DNA of 64,000 nt. It comes from Oscillospiraceae bacterium (GTDB lineage Bacteria; Bacillota; Clostridia; Oscillospirales; Oscillospiraceae). This document shows, piece by piece, positions 7,010 through 15,737 of the stretch (within the stretch, counting starts at the first letter, position 1; the number at the start of each line of letters is the position of its first letter). The stretch spans positions 1 to 64,000 of the forward strand of contig JAFXPO010000042.1 of NCBI GenBank assembly GCA_017527825.1, read 5' to 3'. The notes beneath the pieces are model-generated. The model saw nothing but the letters and a program-made list of their open reading frames with translations, had not been told where the DNA came from and searched no databases. The position numbers were made by a program, and so were the translations under genes.

Positions 7010-8598
7010 TGAGACACCATTTTCGCCTCATAATCCGCGATGCCGCCCAGTACATACGTCCAATGCGTGGGCAGCAGCGCGAGGTAGACCTCTACCCTGC
7101 CGTCCGCGTGGACGGTCATGTGGTCGAGCAGCCACCCGTAAAAGGCTTCGTCCGCGTGCTCGCCGTTGACGATGGCACGGATCGCGGCGCGCACGTCGCG
7201 CTTGACCGTCTTACCCTCGGTGTCGAGCTTTTGGCGCTGTTCGATGGCGGCCAGCCGATCCTGACAGGCGGCGATCTCCCGGTCGCAGCGTTCGTTGACG
7301 AACTGGAAGTCCTCTTTGCTGATGGTTCTCTCCAGAAAAGCGTCCATCGCCGCCATCTTCTTGTCCTTCGCCGCCTCCAGCTCGCGCTCGATGCGGCGTT
7401 TTTCGCCGCTGCCGTCGTCCTGCGAGCTTTTCAGCACGTCCTCAACAATGCGCGTGAGGTTCGCCGTGATCGCGTCCGCGTCGAGCTGCACCGCCTGCAC
7501 GGAGCGTTTCAAGATGTCCTGTGCCACGTCCTCGCGGAGCTGCCGCCCGACGTCGCAGCCGACCGGTTCGCCGTTCGCGTTGACGCGCGCCTTGCCCTCC
7601 GCCGTCGCCTTGCCGCAGCGCCAGACCTTCCAATAGCCGTCCTTCTCTTTATAGTGCCGCTTTCGCGCCTGAAAGCTCGAACCGCAGCAGCCGCACTTGA
7701 TCTTGCCCGATAATGGATAGCGGTTGCCATGTCCGCTGCTCTGCGCCTCCGTATGGCGGCGGTTCAGCTCCCGCTGTACCCATTCAAAGGTGTCGCGGTC
7801 GATGATCGGCTCGTGGTGGTCGCGCAGTATGACCTTTTCCTCCTGCCCGTGATTGTACTTCTTACTGTGGGTCAGAAAATCCGGCGTGTAAGTCTTTTTC
7901 TGCACCAAATCGCCACAATACTTCTCGTTTTTGAGGATTTTGATGACGGTCGCAGCCGACCATAGACATTTGCCGGTGCTGGACAGCACGCCGGCGTCCC
8001 GCAGCTCCTTGGCGATTGTCGGCGCGCCCTTGCGCTCGTCGGTGTACTTGCGGAAGATCTCGCGCACGACTGCCGCGCCCTCCGAGTTGACGGTCATCTT
8101 GCCGCCCACCACGTCATAGCCCAGCAGCGAGCCGCCAAAGACCACGCCCTGCTCCATTCGCCGTGTCTGCCCCCATTTCACACGGGAGGATGTCTTGCGG
8201 CTTTCTTCCTGAGCAATGGAAGCCATGATGGAGAGTCGAAGCTCAGCGTCCGGTTCAAGTGTGTTGATGCCGTCATTCATAAAGAACACACCGATGCCGA
8301 TGGCTTTCAGTTCGCGGGTGTATTGGAGCGTATCGACGGTATTGCGTGCGAAACGGCTGACCCCCTTGGTTACGATCAGGTCTATCTTTCCTTCTTTTGC
8401 GGCCCGTATCATGGCGTTGAACCTCTTGCGCTTGCGGGTACTGGTGCCGGAAATGCCCTCGTCGGCGTAAATCTCTTGTAGCTCCATGTCGGGGTGCCGT
8501 TCGATGTACTCGCGGAAGTACCGCTGCTGGCTTTCAAAAGAGTTCGCCTGATCGTCCTTGTCGGTGGATACGCGGCAGTATGCCGCTACTCGTTTCAT
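6946..8598 (-). CDS. large serine recombinase of the cotJC element
   Basis: A 550-aa site-specific recombinase. The N-terminal resolvase domain begins MKRVAAYCRVSTDKDDQANS with the nucleophile Ser11. A Recombinase domain follows, then a zinc ribbon (CGCCGSSF, WRCG, GCDVGRQL), a coiled coil and a C-terminal tail. The start at 8598 has AAAGGAGG eight bases upstream. The gene runs out through the attachment core, and its last 15 codons are antisense cotJC sequence, so the host site supplies the current C-terminus. It is the only recombinase in the element and presumably catalyses integration and excision; a directionality factor has not been identified. Confidence 0.93.
   Translation of the reverse strand: MKRVAAYCRVSTDKDDQANSFESQQRYFREYIERHPDMELQEIYADEGISGTSTRKRKRFNAMIRAAKEGKIDLIVTKGVSRFARNTVDTLQYTRELKAIGIGVFFMNDGINTLEPDAELRLSIMASIAQEESRKTSSRVKWGQTRRMEQGVVFGGSLLGYDVVGGKMTVNSEGAAVVREIFRKYTDERKGAPTIAKELRDAGVLSSTGKCLWSAATVIKILKNEKYCGDLVQKKTYTPDFLTHSKKYNHGQEEKVILRDHHEPIIDRDTFEWVQRELNRRHTEAQSSGHGNRYPLSGKIKCGCCGSSFQARKRHYKEKDGYWKVWRCGKATAEGKARVNANGEPVGCDVGRQLREDVAQDILKRSVQAVQLDADAITANLTRIVEDVLKSSQDDGSGEKRRIERELEAAKDKKMAAMDAFLERTISKEDFQFVNERCDREIAACQDRLAAIEQRQKLDTEGKTVKRDVRAAIRAIVNGEHADEAFYGWLLDHMTVHADGRVEVYLALLPTHWTYVLGGIADYEAKMVSHYDSSVPISVSKPLTSAYGMA
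6992..7003 (+). repeat. left attachment core (attL) in cotJC
   Basis: GGCACGGAGGAG, encoding Gly-Thr-Glu-Glu of CotJC. It matches the right core at 17122-17133 with one mismatch, in the same reading phase. Confidence 0.8.
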
Positions 8599-8679
8599 AG
8601 TGATCGCCTCCTTTGCGTCAGTGTAAGGCGAAATATGGGTTGTTTCAACTCTGTGAATGATGTAAAGCAAAATAACTTG

Positions 8680-8853
8680 CTATGTGCTTGTTCTAAACTG
8701 CTGTTCCAATTTCTTGATGCTTTGTTCCAACTGATTCTGCTCCAAAAGTCCGTCCTGATACAACGTGAACAGGACGGCTTTCTGATAGGCAAGCAGATAA
8801 TCCCGGCTTGCCGAGGCGTCGCCCGCGGTTGCCAGCAGCTCGGCGTTCTTTGC
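8680..8853 (-). CDS. small SHOCT-like helical protein (57 aa)
   Basis: Begins MAKNAELLATAGDASASRDY and ends with a short helix-turn-helix-like stretch, YQDGLLEQNQLEQSIKKLEQ. It resembles short conserved ORFs next to serine recombinases in Firmicutes elements, whose role is unknown. The ATG at 8853 has AAAGGGAG eight bases upstream, which is better than the GTG at 8865. It lies directly upstream of the recombinase and may be co-transcribed. A recombination directionality role is possible but unsupported by any motif. Confidence 0.6.
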   Translation of the reverse strand, partial: AKNAELLATAGDASASRDYLLAYQKAVLFTLYQDGLLEQNQLEQSIKKLEQQFRTST

Positions 8854-9183
8854 CATCCTGTTCACTCCCTTTCCTTGCAGAATATGCGGAGCGACAGGCG
8901 AACTTGCCGTTTTTCCTGCGTGCAGTTCCTAACCTCCCCTGTTCTCGGACGTCGTATTGCAGCTTCTTGGCAGGCTCGCGGCTGATGCCGGTCATGGCCT
9001 GCTTCCCCGACGCTGTATCCCGCGCAGACGGTCATGTAATTGTGGCAGATAAACTTTTTTAAGAATCATCTGCTACAAATACGATAGCAACCGTTGACGG
9101 CAAAATCAATATGTGGTAGAGTATTTATGTAGAAAACGATACTCCACGTTTTGCAGGAGCCGGAGCGTCACGGAGGAAAGCGT
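8854..9183. other. 330-bp intergenic stretch
   Basis: Frames here lack ribosome sites and recognisable domains. The only signal seen is a plausible plus-strand promoter at 9094-9122 upstream of the DUF6076-type gene. Confidence 0.4.
9094..9122 (+). promoter_or_regulatory. probable promoter for the DUF6076-type gene
   Basis: TTGACG at 9094-9099, 17-bp spacer, TAGAGT at 9117-9122; the gene starts at 9184. The -10 is imperfect. Confidence 0.5.
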
Positions 9184-10116
9184 ATGAGAGCCTTATTTTG
9201 CATGGGTTTCGAGAACAACCGGGAATTCATCGACTGCGGCGACAAGGTTGTGGAAGATCAACTCGGCAGCGTATTGATTGCCTTCCTTTCCACAGATTTC
9301 AAGCCTTGGATCAGAAAATCCGAGCTGGATCATACCGCAGAAAGCTTTGAAAAGCTGTGCCGCGAGATCGAAGCCTACCATCCGTTCTATTACCTTGCTT
9401 TGAGGCCAATCGTAACTTCGGACGATGCGACGCGGCTTTTGAATCATTGGGTGCTTCAAATGGAGTTTCTGCAAGATCAAGTCAGTCAGATCGTAAATCC
9501 CGTTTTTTTGCCGTATCAAGATGGCTTGAACGATATGCAGCGTCTGTGTATGCTGCAAAGCAAGGAACCTCAATTTGCCGCAAAATTCATGCGAATCCCG
9601 GAGCAGCTTCACGCAGAGCGCAGGACGTATGTGGACGGAAGCCGTTTTTTGCCGGTCTTTTCTCCCGCTGGCGGTATCTCCCCCCCTTTTTCCGTGCAGA
9701 GCAGGATGTTCTACGGTACGGACGACTTTGAAACCATCTTACTTTTTGAAATAGAACAGATGGCTGAAATGAACAGCACGCTGCGGAAATGCGGCAAATG
9801 CGGCAAGTATTTTGAGCCGTTTTCTTCGCGCACGCTCTACTGTGACCGCGTTCAGGCCGATTCCGGCAAAACCTGCAAGGAGCTCGCCGCAAAGGAAAAG
9901 TACGAGAAAAAGATTGCCGCCGACGAGGGGCGTTCCCTCTATCGGCGGCGTAACAGGACGTATGCGATGCGCGTTTCGCGCGCGCCGCAGATCTATAAGA
10001 AAAAGGACTACAACATCTGGAAGGTCGCCGCCGTCGCCGCTGTGGAGCGGTACGAACGCGGCGAACTGACCATCGGTCAGCTGGACGAAGCGCTTGCGCT
10101 GCCGAAAAAGAAATAG
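9184..10116 (+). CDS. DUF6076-like zinc-ribbon protein
   Basis: A 310-aa protein of unknown function. At about residues 195-230 it has a treble-clef or zinc-ribbon pattern: C-x2-C-GKYFEP, then YCDR and a later Cys in GKTCKELAAKEKY, followed by a basic C-terminal region. This C-terminal layout recurs in DUF6076-type proteins common on Firmicutes mobile elements. The ATG at 9184 is chosen for the CGGAGGAAAGCGT site just upstream. It is the only plus-strand gene in the element. A nucleic-acid-binding role is plausible from the zinc ribbon but unproven. Confidence 0.7.
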   Translation: MRALFCMGFENNREFIDCGDKVVEDQLGSVLIAFLSTDFKPWIRKSELDHTAESFEKLCREIEAYHPFYYLALRPIVTSDDATRLLNHWVLQMEFLQDQVSQIVNPVFLPYQDGLNDMQRLCMLQSKEPQFAAKFMRIPEQLHAERRTYVDGSRFLPVFSPAGGISPPFSVQSRMFYGTDDFETILLFEIEQMAEMNSTLRKCGKCGKYFEPFSSRTLYCDRVQADSGKTCKELAAKEKYEKKIAADEGRSLYRRRNRTYAMRVSRAPQIYKKKDYNIWKVAAVAAVERYERGELTIGQLDEALALPKKK

Positions 10117-10122
10117 GCGGTG

Positions 10123-10656
10123 TCAATTCTCCGACGCAAAGCCGTTGAACCAGGCGCGCTCCCCAAACGCCTTCTTTCTGGGCGCCGCCGGTTCCTCCTC
10201 CGCAATGCCGACGGGCAGGAAGCAGACAAGCTCATAGTCGTCGGGCACGCCGAGGATTTGCGCCATCTGCTCGCCGATACGCTCCTCGTTGGTGAGATAG
10301 CCCTCGTACCAGCAGCTCTGATACCCCAGCTCCACAATGGCGAGCAGCATATTTTCGATCGCCGCGGCGTAGTCCTGCACGGCATAGCAGGTGTTTCGGT
10401 AGGCAATGACCCGCTGCGTGAGCACAAAGATCGCGGCGGGCGCGGTCTCCCCGATCGGCGGCTTTCTCACATGAAGGAGCCGCTTCAGCAGCGCGGGATC
10501 GTCCACCGCGATCAGGCTCGTCGTCTGTCTGTTGCAGGCGGAGGGCGCGTCCAGCCCCGCCTGCATGATCTTCATCAAGTCCTCGCGCGGCACAGGCGCG
10601 GGCTTGTACGTCCCGCGGTAGCTGTGCCGGCTGTAAATTGCGTCCAATACGTTCAT
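10123..10656 (-). CDS. nitroreductase-family protein
   Basis: A 177-aa FMN-dependent oxidoreductase-like protein. It starts MNVLDAIYSRHSYRGTYKPA, the usual nitroreductase opening with the R-S/Y-R flavin contacts, and has APSACNRQTT and a late LVCFLPVG strand. The length suits the compact subfamily. It follows the ATPase gene by 13 bp with AGGAG upstream of its ATG, so the two are probably co-transcribed. The substrate is unknown. Housekeeping-like cargo of this kind is common on integrative elements. Confidence 0.85.
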   Translation of the reverse strand: MNVLDAIYSRHSYRGTYKPAPVPREDLMKIMQAGLDAPSACNRQTTSLIAVDDPALLKRLLHVRKPPIGETAPAAIFVLTQRVIAYRNTCYAVQDYAAAIENMLLAIVELGYQSCWYEGYLTNEERIGEQMAQILGVPDDYELVCFLPVGIAEEEPAAPRKKAFGERAWFNGFASEN

Positions 10657-10669
10657 GGCGTTTCTCCTG

Positions 10670-11935
10670 TCAGATATAGTCGATTGGCAGCGCGACCAGA
10701 TTCTCCCGCAGATAGAGCTTGCGGTCGTAAAGACAGACGATTGCGCCCATGCCGCGCTTGTACTCCTTGACCTTGTCCAGCACGTCGAACTCGGACGTCA
10801 TATCCGCCTTTGGATTTGCCGAGAGCTTGATCTCGATGGGGTACAAAATGCCGTTTTCAAGGATAATAAGGTCGATCTCACCATCGACCTCGACTTCTTC
10901 CCCATTCTCGCGGCGCTTCTTTTTGTCCTTACCGTTGTAATAAAACACGCTGAAATCGTACTCTAACCCCTCGTTGGAGTACGATTTTAAGATTTCATTG
11001 AGCACAAAGGTTTCGAACATTGCGCCCGCCATCGCGCCGTTTTTCAGCGTTTCCGGCGTCAACCAGCGCGTGAGGTAGCAGGCAAGGCCGGTGTCGCGGA
11101 AATATAGCTTTGGCGTCTTGATCGCCCGCGACAGGACGCTCGGCGTGTAGGGCTTGAGGATATAGACCAGCCCGCTGCGCTCCAGAATGGAGAGCCATTC
11201 CTTGACGGTCGGTTCGGATACGCCGACCTCCGAGGCGATGCTCGCATAGTTCACGATTTGCCCCGTCCGCGCCGCGACCGAGGTCATAAACTTCACAAAG
11301 GTCAGGTGGTTCGTGACCTTGATGACGCGGTTGACGTCGCGCTCCAGATACGTCTTGACGTAGGATTGATAGAAGTCGATCCACTCCTTGCCCTCGTTGA
11401 CGTACAGCTCCGGGTAGCTGCCGCGGTGGATGATCTTCCAGATATCACGCTCATAGGGCTTTCTTGCCTTCTCGCGCGCGGCAAGGTACTCCTCGGACGG
11501 CACAAAATGCCGGTTGAAGTCCACATCGTGGATCTCGCGCAGAGAAAGTCCATCCAGCTCCACGATGGAAACGCGCCCGGACAGCGACTCGCTGACCTGC
11601 TCCATGAGCTGGAGCTTCTGCGAACCGGTAAAGAAGAAGTTCGCCTTTTCATCGGTTTTGTCAAGCTCGATCTTGACGCGGTTGAAGATCGACGGGCATT
11701 TTTGCACCTCGTCGATCATCAGCGGACAGGGATTGTTCAGCAGAAACAGGCCCGGATCGTCAGTCGCCTGCGCAAGAAGCAGGTCATCGTCGAAGGTCAC
11801 TTGGTTGGCATCCTTGAAAAGATGTTGAAACAGCGTAGATTTGCCGACCTGCCGCGGCCCCGTCAGCAGAATTGCCTTGCTGTTCCGAGCCCGCCGCTCA
11901 ACGATGGGCTCAATATGGCGTTTGATAGAATACAT
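10670..11935 (-). CDS. AAA ATPase with DUF4143 domain (copy 1)
   Basis: A 421-aa P-loop protein: Walker A LLTGPRQVGKST near residues 22-33, Walker B PLMIDEVQKCP near 77-87, a central winged-helix-like part, and a C-terminal PD-(D/E)XK-like DUF4143 region containing DGEIDLII and YPIEIKLSA. The start at 11935 has GGGAGG six bases upstream; the longer frame runs into a palindrome. The family is widespread in gut bacteria with an unclear role. A second, diverged copy lies at 13899-15233. A 19-bp palindrome sits immediately upstream. Confidence 0.88.
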   Translation of the reverse strand: MYSIKRHIEPIVERRARNSKAILLTGPRQVGKSTLFQHLFKDANQVTFDDDLLLAQATDDPGLFLLNNPCPLMIDEVQKCPSIFNRVKIELDKTDEKANFFFTGSQKLQLMEQVSESLSGRVSIVELDGLSLREIHDVDFNRHFVPSEEYLAAREKARKPYERDIWKIIHRGSYPELYVNEGKEWIDFYQSYVKTYLERDVNRVIKVTNHLTFVKFMTSVAARTGQIVNYASIASEVGVSEPTVKEWLSILERSGLVYILKPYTPSVLSRAIKTPKLYFRDTGLACYLTRWLTPETLKNGAMAGAMFETFVLNEILKSYSNEGLEYDFSVFYYNGKDKKKRRENGEEVEVDGEIDLIILENGILYPIEIKLSANPKADMTSEFDVLDKVKEYKRGMGAIVCLYDRKLYLRENLVALPIDYI

Positions 11936-11954
11936 GGCAGCCCTCCCGGAAAAG

Positions 11955-11995
11955 ATAATGGCTAATATAAAGTGTGACTTTATATTAGCCATTAT
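11955..11995. promoter_or_regulatory. 19-bp perfect palindrome before the ATPase
   Basis: Arms at 11955-11973 (ATAATGGCTAATATAAAGT) and 11977-11995 are exact complements around GTG. The structure lies between the HipA-like gene and the ATPase ribosome site. It could be an operator, an mRNA processing hairpin, or a weak terminator; there is no clear U-run. Confidence 0.75.
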
Positions 11996-12019
11996 TCATG
12001 TGGATGTCAAGTCTATGCA

Positions 12020-13153
12020 TCACTCCAGCAGCAGCCTTGCCCGTTTTTGAATCTGCTCCTCGATCATCTTCAATCGCTTCGGCGGCAGATTGTACCGGCT
12101 GTGACGCTTGAAGCGGAAATCCAGCAGCCGACGCACTTTTTCCGTATCTCCCCTGTCCATGTGCGCCTTTGCCGTGCCGAAGAAATCATCGTAGACGTTC
12201 GGCAGCAGCGTGTCTGCGTACTCCTGCAAGGCGTCGGCGGACGTCCAGCAGTCGCTTCCGGCGAAGTTGAACAGAGAATTGCCGTGGTCGAACAGCGGCG
12301 CGGGCGCGACGATCTGATTGGTCGCGTTGTCGATCAGAAAGCCGAAGTTGCCGAGGTGCCGGTCTGTGTTGCAAATTACGGCGTCGAACAGCAGCATATC
12401 GCCAAATGCGCGCTGGTACTCGGCATCAAGCCCGCGATAATAGTCTTCCACCGCCTTAAAGCCGCCTGTTTTGACGATCCGGCCCACCGGCATGAAGGAA
12501 CGATCCTTGCTGGTAAACAGCTCGCAGGTCGAGCAGAGGTTGTCCTTCCAGCGGGACAAATTGTAGGAAATCGCATGGATTCCCATTGCTTCCGCAACCT
12601 GCGCGGTGTAAAACTCGGAATACGGCTCAAAGCCGGTGTTGGACGCGCCGGAAGTCCCGCCCTTATATAGCATGATCCTGCCGTCCACACGCCGCCAGCA
12701 CTTCGGAAGCATACCGTTCGTTGTGAACTCCGGGCTGGAATTGAGCGACGACCGCAGGCTGCTCCCATAGCCTGTAAAGGCAATCAACGCCAAAATGTTG
12801 CTGAATCTGTTGTCATAGAGGTTATAATCAGAGAATATTCCCTCAAATCCTTCCTCAACCACCCAATAGCTGTCATTCAGGGACAAGCCCTTGCAGACGT
12901 TGATGATGCTCATCGGGCGGTTCAGATTCAGCCCGCACTTGGACAGGAGCGCATGAACATAAGCACGGTTCTTGGGAATCGTGCGGTGGCGCAGCCAACT
13001 GTTCAGGCCGTCCGGCGTCAGGTCGAGGTCAAGCGGCAGGAGTGCGCGCCTGTCCTCGTTTACCCAAAGGATGTTGACCTCCGGCGAGGCAGTGTCCTCC
13101 GTGGCGGTGAACTTGACCAACGGCGTATCAAATTGTTTGAGGATGTAGGTCAT
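12020..13153 (-). CDS. HipA-like kinase-fold protein
   Basis: A 377-aa protein (ATG at 13153; GTG at 13171 also possible, neither with a clear ribosome site). The second half has HipA/protein-kinase-like signatures: DAVICNTDRHLGNFGFLIDN (catalytic Asp-x5-Asn) and APLFDHGNSLF (metal-binding Asp). The HipA N-terminal domain and a HipB-type partner are not seen, so it is not a standard hipAB module. Related proteins occur on mobile elements in Firmicutes. The target is unknown. It may act as a toxin-like or regulatory kinase of the element. Confidence 0.75.
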   Translation of the reverse strand: MTYILKQFDTPLVKFTATEDTASPEVNILWVNEDRRALLPLDLDLTPDGLNSWLRHRTIPKNRAYVHALLSKCGLNLNRPMSIINVCKGLSLNDSYWVVEEGFEGIFSDYNLYDNRFSNILALIAFTGYGSSLRSSLNSSPEFTTNGMLPKCWRRVDGRIMLYKGGTSGASNTGFEPYSEFYTAQVAEAMGIHAISYNLSRWKDNLCSTCELFTSKDRSFMPVGRIVKTGGFKAVEDYYRGLDAEYQRAFGDMLLFDAVICNTDRHLGNFGFLIDNATNQIVAPAPLFDHGNSLFNFAGSDCWTSADALQEYADTLLPNVYDDFFGTAKAHMDRGDTEKVRRLLDFRFKRHSRYNLPPKRLKMIEEQIQKRARLLLE

Positions 13154-13195
13154 CAGTATAATTAGCCGCACATTGATGCCAAAAATCGGTTTTTT

Positions 13196-13885
13196 CTATG
13201 ATACTAAATTACATATTTTGTCTATCAAAGAAACAAATCCTTCGAATTCCTCAGGCTTAAAGTCCATATATCTGCTCTCTATCTCACTTTTGATTTTTGC
13301 TGAAAGATTGGGCAAATTCTTAATTGGGTGCTTTTTATAAGGAATAAGATGTTCCATTATGGCTTGTAATGTTTCGTCCCACGAAAAATAGTCCTCGATC
13401 AGAAAGTCGCCATCGGTTATTCCGTCTTTGTACGGGATAAAGGAAACCGTCACATTCCCGTTTACAATGTCTTGATAATGGACAATCCTTTCATCATCTT
13501 TGAAATACTTTGTCTCTTTCTCATTGGTTGTTACAAAGAAACTTGCACCCGCCCAAGAAGCATAGTTATAGCCCTGATAATAGTCCTCTTCACGAATGCG
13601 GACATTTTCGGCTTTGCACTCAACAACGATAAATGCAGCTCTACTTGCATCCTTGTCTTGCTTGGTTTTCCAAATAACTATATCAGCACGAGCTTTTCCT
13701 TGGCCTCGCTGAGAATTTGTAACCTTCAGTTCCTGTGCCATCTGTTCAAGAGAATACCCATAATTCTCCACCAGTATCTTAATAAACTCTTGCCGAACCT
13801 TCTCTTCGGGGGTTTCAATGTGCCAAGAATCAATCAATGGGCAAAAGATTTTGCCATTTTCACGCTTGATTTGTAGTATAGCCAT
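13196..13885 (-). CDS. HsdR N-terminal-like nuclease-fold protein (short)
   Basis: A 229-aa protein resembling the N-terminal nuclease domain of type I restriction R subunits (HSDR_N). It has a PD-(D/E)XK-like core: GKARADIVIWK and AAFIVVECKAE, giving D...E-x-K. There is no helicase, and the usual C-terminal methylase or helicase is missing, so it is either a stand-alone form or a truncated relic. The DNA is visibly more AT-rich than the host genes, a sign of separate origin. AAGGAGAAAGTTGTT precedes the ATG. It follows the second ATPase by 13 bp and may form a two-gene unit with it. Confidence 0.7.
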   Translation of the reverse strand: MAILQIKRENGKIFCPLIDSWHIETPEEKVRQEFIKILVENYGYSLEQMAQELKVTNSQRGQGKARADIVIWKTKQDKDASRAAFIVVECKAENVRIREEDYYQGYNYASWAGASFFVTTNEKETKYFKDDERIVHYQDIVNGNVTVSFIPYKDGITDGDFLIEDYFSWDETLQAIMEHLIPYKKHPIKNLPNLSAKIKSEIESRYMDFKPEEFEGFVSLIDKICNLVS

Positions 13886-13898
13886 AACAACTTTCTCC

Positions 13899-15233
13899 TT
13901 AATCAGCAGATTTCGTCCCCACCAGCAACCAATCGATCAGATTCAGCGATTTGATTCCTTCAAAGCTGCTCTCAAGTCCCGGATTGAGAGACAGGATCAT
14001 TTTTTCATAATTATCATGCACCTTTTGGAGCGGTGTCAATTCGCGTTTGCGGATTTCCTCTCCAGTCATTGACTCCGTGACTTGGATATAAATCTTCTCG
14101 TTCGCATTGCTGGCGATAAAGTCGATCTCGGCGTTGTCGATCTTGCCGATTGCCACATCGTATCCGCGACGCAACAGCTCAAAGTAAACGATATTCTCTA
14201 GCACATGACCAGTGTCGCGGTCACGGAAACCAAGCAGATAATTCCGCAGTCCAATGTCGGCAATATAATATTTACCAAGCGTTCGCAGGAAATCCTTGCC
14301 CTTGATATCAAAACGCTTCACTTCATAGAAGATATACGATTCAAGCAGAGCTCCCACATAAGCCTGCACCGTATGTGAACTTGGTGCGTTTTTCCGCTCA
14401 CTACCTTCCAGAAGCCCTTCGTTGACCAGCGTATTGCCGATTGAGCTTGCGGAAACCGTGTTGCCGACGTTATCCGCAAGAAACAGAATAATCTTCCGAA
14501 GCAGGACAGGATCAGTGATCTGGCGTTGCCCACGGCGCTTTTCACGCTCCAGAATGTCACGAATAACGACTGTGGAATAGATACCATCTAAAAGTGTCAA
14601 CGTCCGTTCTTGATTTAGGCCGACATCAGCTATCCCCGGCATCCCGCCAAAACGCAGATAAGCAGCAAACATTTCATTGAGATCATACCGGTCTCCGTTT
14701 TGATCGACCGCTTGCTTTCTCGTTCCACCAAGAGCGCTTGCCGTTTCCTTTATCTGAAAATCGTGGAAATACAAGAATTCTCTGAACGAAAGTGGTAGCA
14801 TCTTAATCTCAACACAACGCCCCGAAAGATACGTTGCATACTCGGACGAAAGTAGGTACGCATTGGAGCCTGTAACGTAGATATCGCAATCTAAGTCCAC
14901 ACGAAACGAATTGACCGCTTCCTCCCATGCAGGTACACGCTGTATCTCGTCAAAGAAGAGATACATACGCTTTCCAGGAACGGCTTTGCTCTTCACGTAG
15001 TCGTACAGGCCATCCGACGTCATATCTTTGAAGTCGTGAGACTCAAAATTCATCTCCACAATCTGCATTTCCGGCACACCATCATCAAGCAAATGCCGTA
15101 CCATCAGTTTGAGCAGGCTAGACTTTCCACAGCGGCGTATACCCGTGACGACCTTGACAGGCTCCGTGTCCTGAAAGGCAATCAGCTTATTCAAGTAGAG
15201 ATCTCTGTTCTTATACTCTTGAGTCTGTAACAT
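13899..15233 (-). CDS. AAA ATPase with DUF4143 domain (copy 2)
   Basis: A 444-aa P-loop ATPase with Walker A VVTGIRRCGKSSLLK near residues 28-42 and Walker B LFFDEIQRVPAWE. The C-terminal nuclease-like region has AEIDFIASN and IYIQVTES. The start at 15233 is set by AAGGGGTGAATGCC. It has a good minus-strand promoter at 15257-15285 whose -35 overlaps a perfect inverted repeat. It is AT-richer than host genes and clearly diverged from copy 1, so it is not a recent duplication. It is paired with the HsdR-N-like gene. Confidence 0.88.
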   Translation of the reverse strand: MLQTQEYKNRDLYLNKLIAFQDTEPVKVVTGIRRCGKSSLLKLMVRHLLDDGVPEMQIVEMNFESHDFKDMTSDGLYDYVKSKAVPGKRMYLFFDEIQRVPAWEEAVNSFRVDLDCDIYVTGSNAYLLSSEYATYLSGRCVEIKMLPLSFREFLYFHDFQIKETASALGGTRKQAVDQNGDRYDLNEMFAAYLRFGGMPGIADVGLNQERTLTLLDGIYSTVVIRDILEREKRRGQRQITDPVLLRKIILFLADNVGNTVSASSIGNTLVNEGLLEGSERKNAPSSHTVQAYVGALLESYIFYEVKRFDIKGKDFLRTLGKYYIADIGLRNYLLGFRDRDTGHVLENIVYFELLRRGYDVAIGKIDNAEIDFIASNANEKIYIQVTESMTGEEIRKRELTPLQKVHDNYEKMILSLNPGLESSFEGIKSLNLIDWLLVGTKSAD

Positions 15234-15256
15234 GGCATTCACCCCTTTGCTTTTAT

Positions 15257-15285
15257 AATATACCAAAGTGAAAGCAATTAGTCAA
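15257..15285 (-). promoter_or_regulatory. promoter of ATPase copy 2
   Basis: On the minus strand: TTGACT (15280-15285), 17-bp spacer, TATATT (15257-15262). Confidence 0.75.
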
Positions 15286-15311
15286 GTTTTTGCACTTGAT
15301 TGCAAAAACTT
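15284..15311. promoter_or_regulatory. 11-bp inverted repeat overlapping the -35, likely operator
   Basis: AAGTTTTTGCA (15284-15294) and TGCAAAAACTT (15301-15311) flank a 6-nt loop. A third similar half-site (AAGTTTTTTGCA) follows near 15325. The first arm overlaps the -35 box, as expected for a repressor site. Confidence 0.6.
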
Positions 15312-15371
15312 CTGTTTTTTGAAAAGTTTTTTGCACTACAGATATTGCCTTGTGTTTGGCAAGCAAGGCGC

Positions 15372-15707
15372 TCAATCCTCCCCTGCGATGGATTTATGCC
15401 ACTTCACCCTTTCAACGGCATTCCAGAACTCTTTGCGCATCTCCACAAGTCGCTCGAAATCCTGCTGTGATAAGCTGTGACTCCAATGTGCCCGCGCGGC
15501 GATCTGATTCAGGTTGTTTCCCATGCCGAGCAGCAATCGCGTCAGCGCGATCCATTCCTCGGTCGGGCCGGGATAGATTTCCGCGCCGGCGATCAGCGCG
15601 CGGATGTACGGCTCGCGGCGCAGGCAGCTCTTGTTCACGTTATCCATCAGCCACTTGTACTCTTCCTCGTTGAACCGAATCGTGATCATAATTGGTCTGC
15701 TTCTCAT
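15372..15707 (-). CDS. mobC: MobC-like mobilisation protein
   Basis: A 111-aa relaxosome accessory protein. The N-terminal part (MITIRFNEEEYKWLMDNVNK) looks like a ribbon-helix-helix DNA-binding unit, and the MobC signature LLLGMGNNLNQIAARAH follows. AAGGAGGGCACAGCT precedes the ATG. MobC binds near oriT and helps a relaxase open the strand, but no relaxase gene is in this element, so transfer would need a partner in trans or the module is decayed. Two perfect hairpins directly upstream are candidate oriT sequence. Confidence 0.82.
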   Translation of the reverse strand: MRSRPIMITIRFNEEEYKWLMDNVNKSCLRREPYIRALIAGAEIYPGPTEEWIALTRLLLGMGNNLNQIAARAHWSHSLSQQDFERLVEMRKEFWNAVERVKWHKSIAGED

Positions 15708-15737
15708 AGCTGTGCCCTCCTTGATTTGTTGGGGATT

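Noticed and set aside
8599..8700. SigE or SigK promoter for the element recombinase
   Set aside because: A CATATTT stretch is loosely similar to a SigE -10, but no matching -35 at proper spacing could be found by eye.
8693..8995. 100-codon minus-strand frame upstream of the recombinase
   Set aside because: It overlaps the better-supported 57-aa gene in another frame and shows no family similarity.
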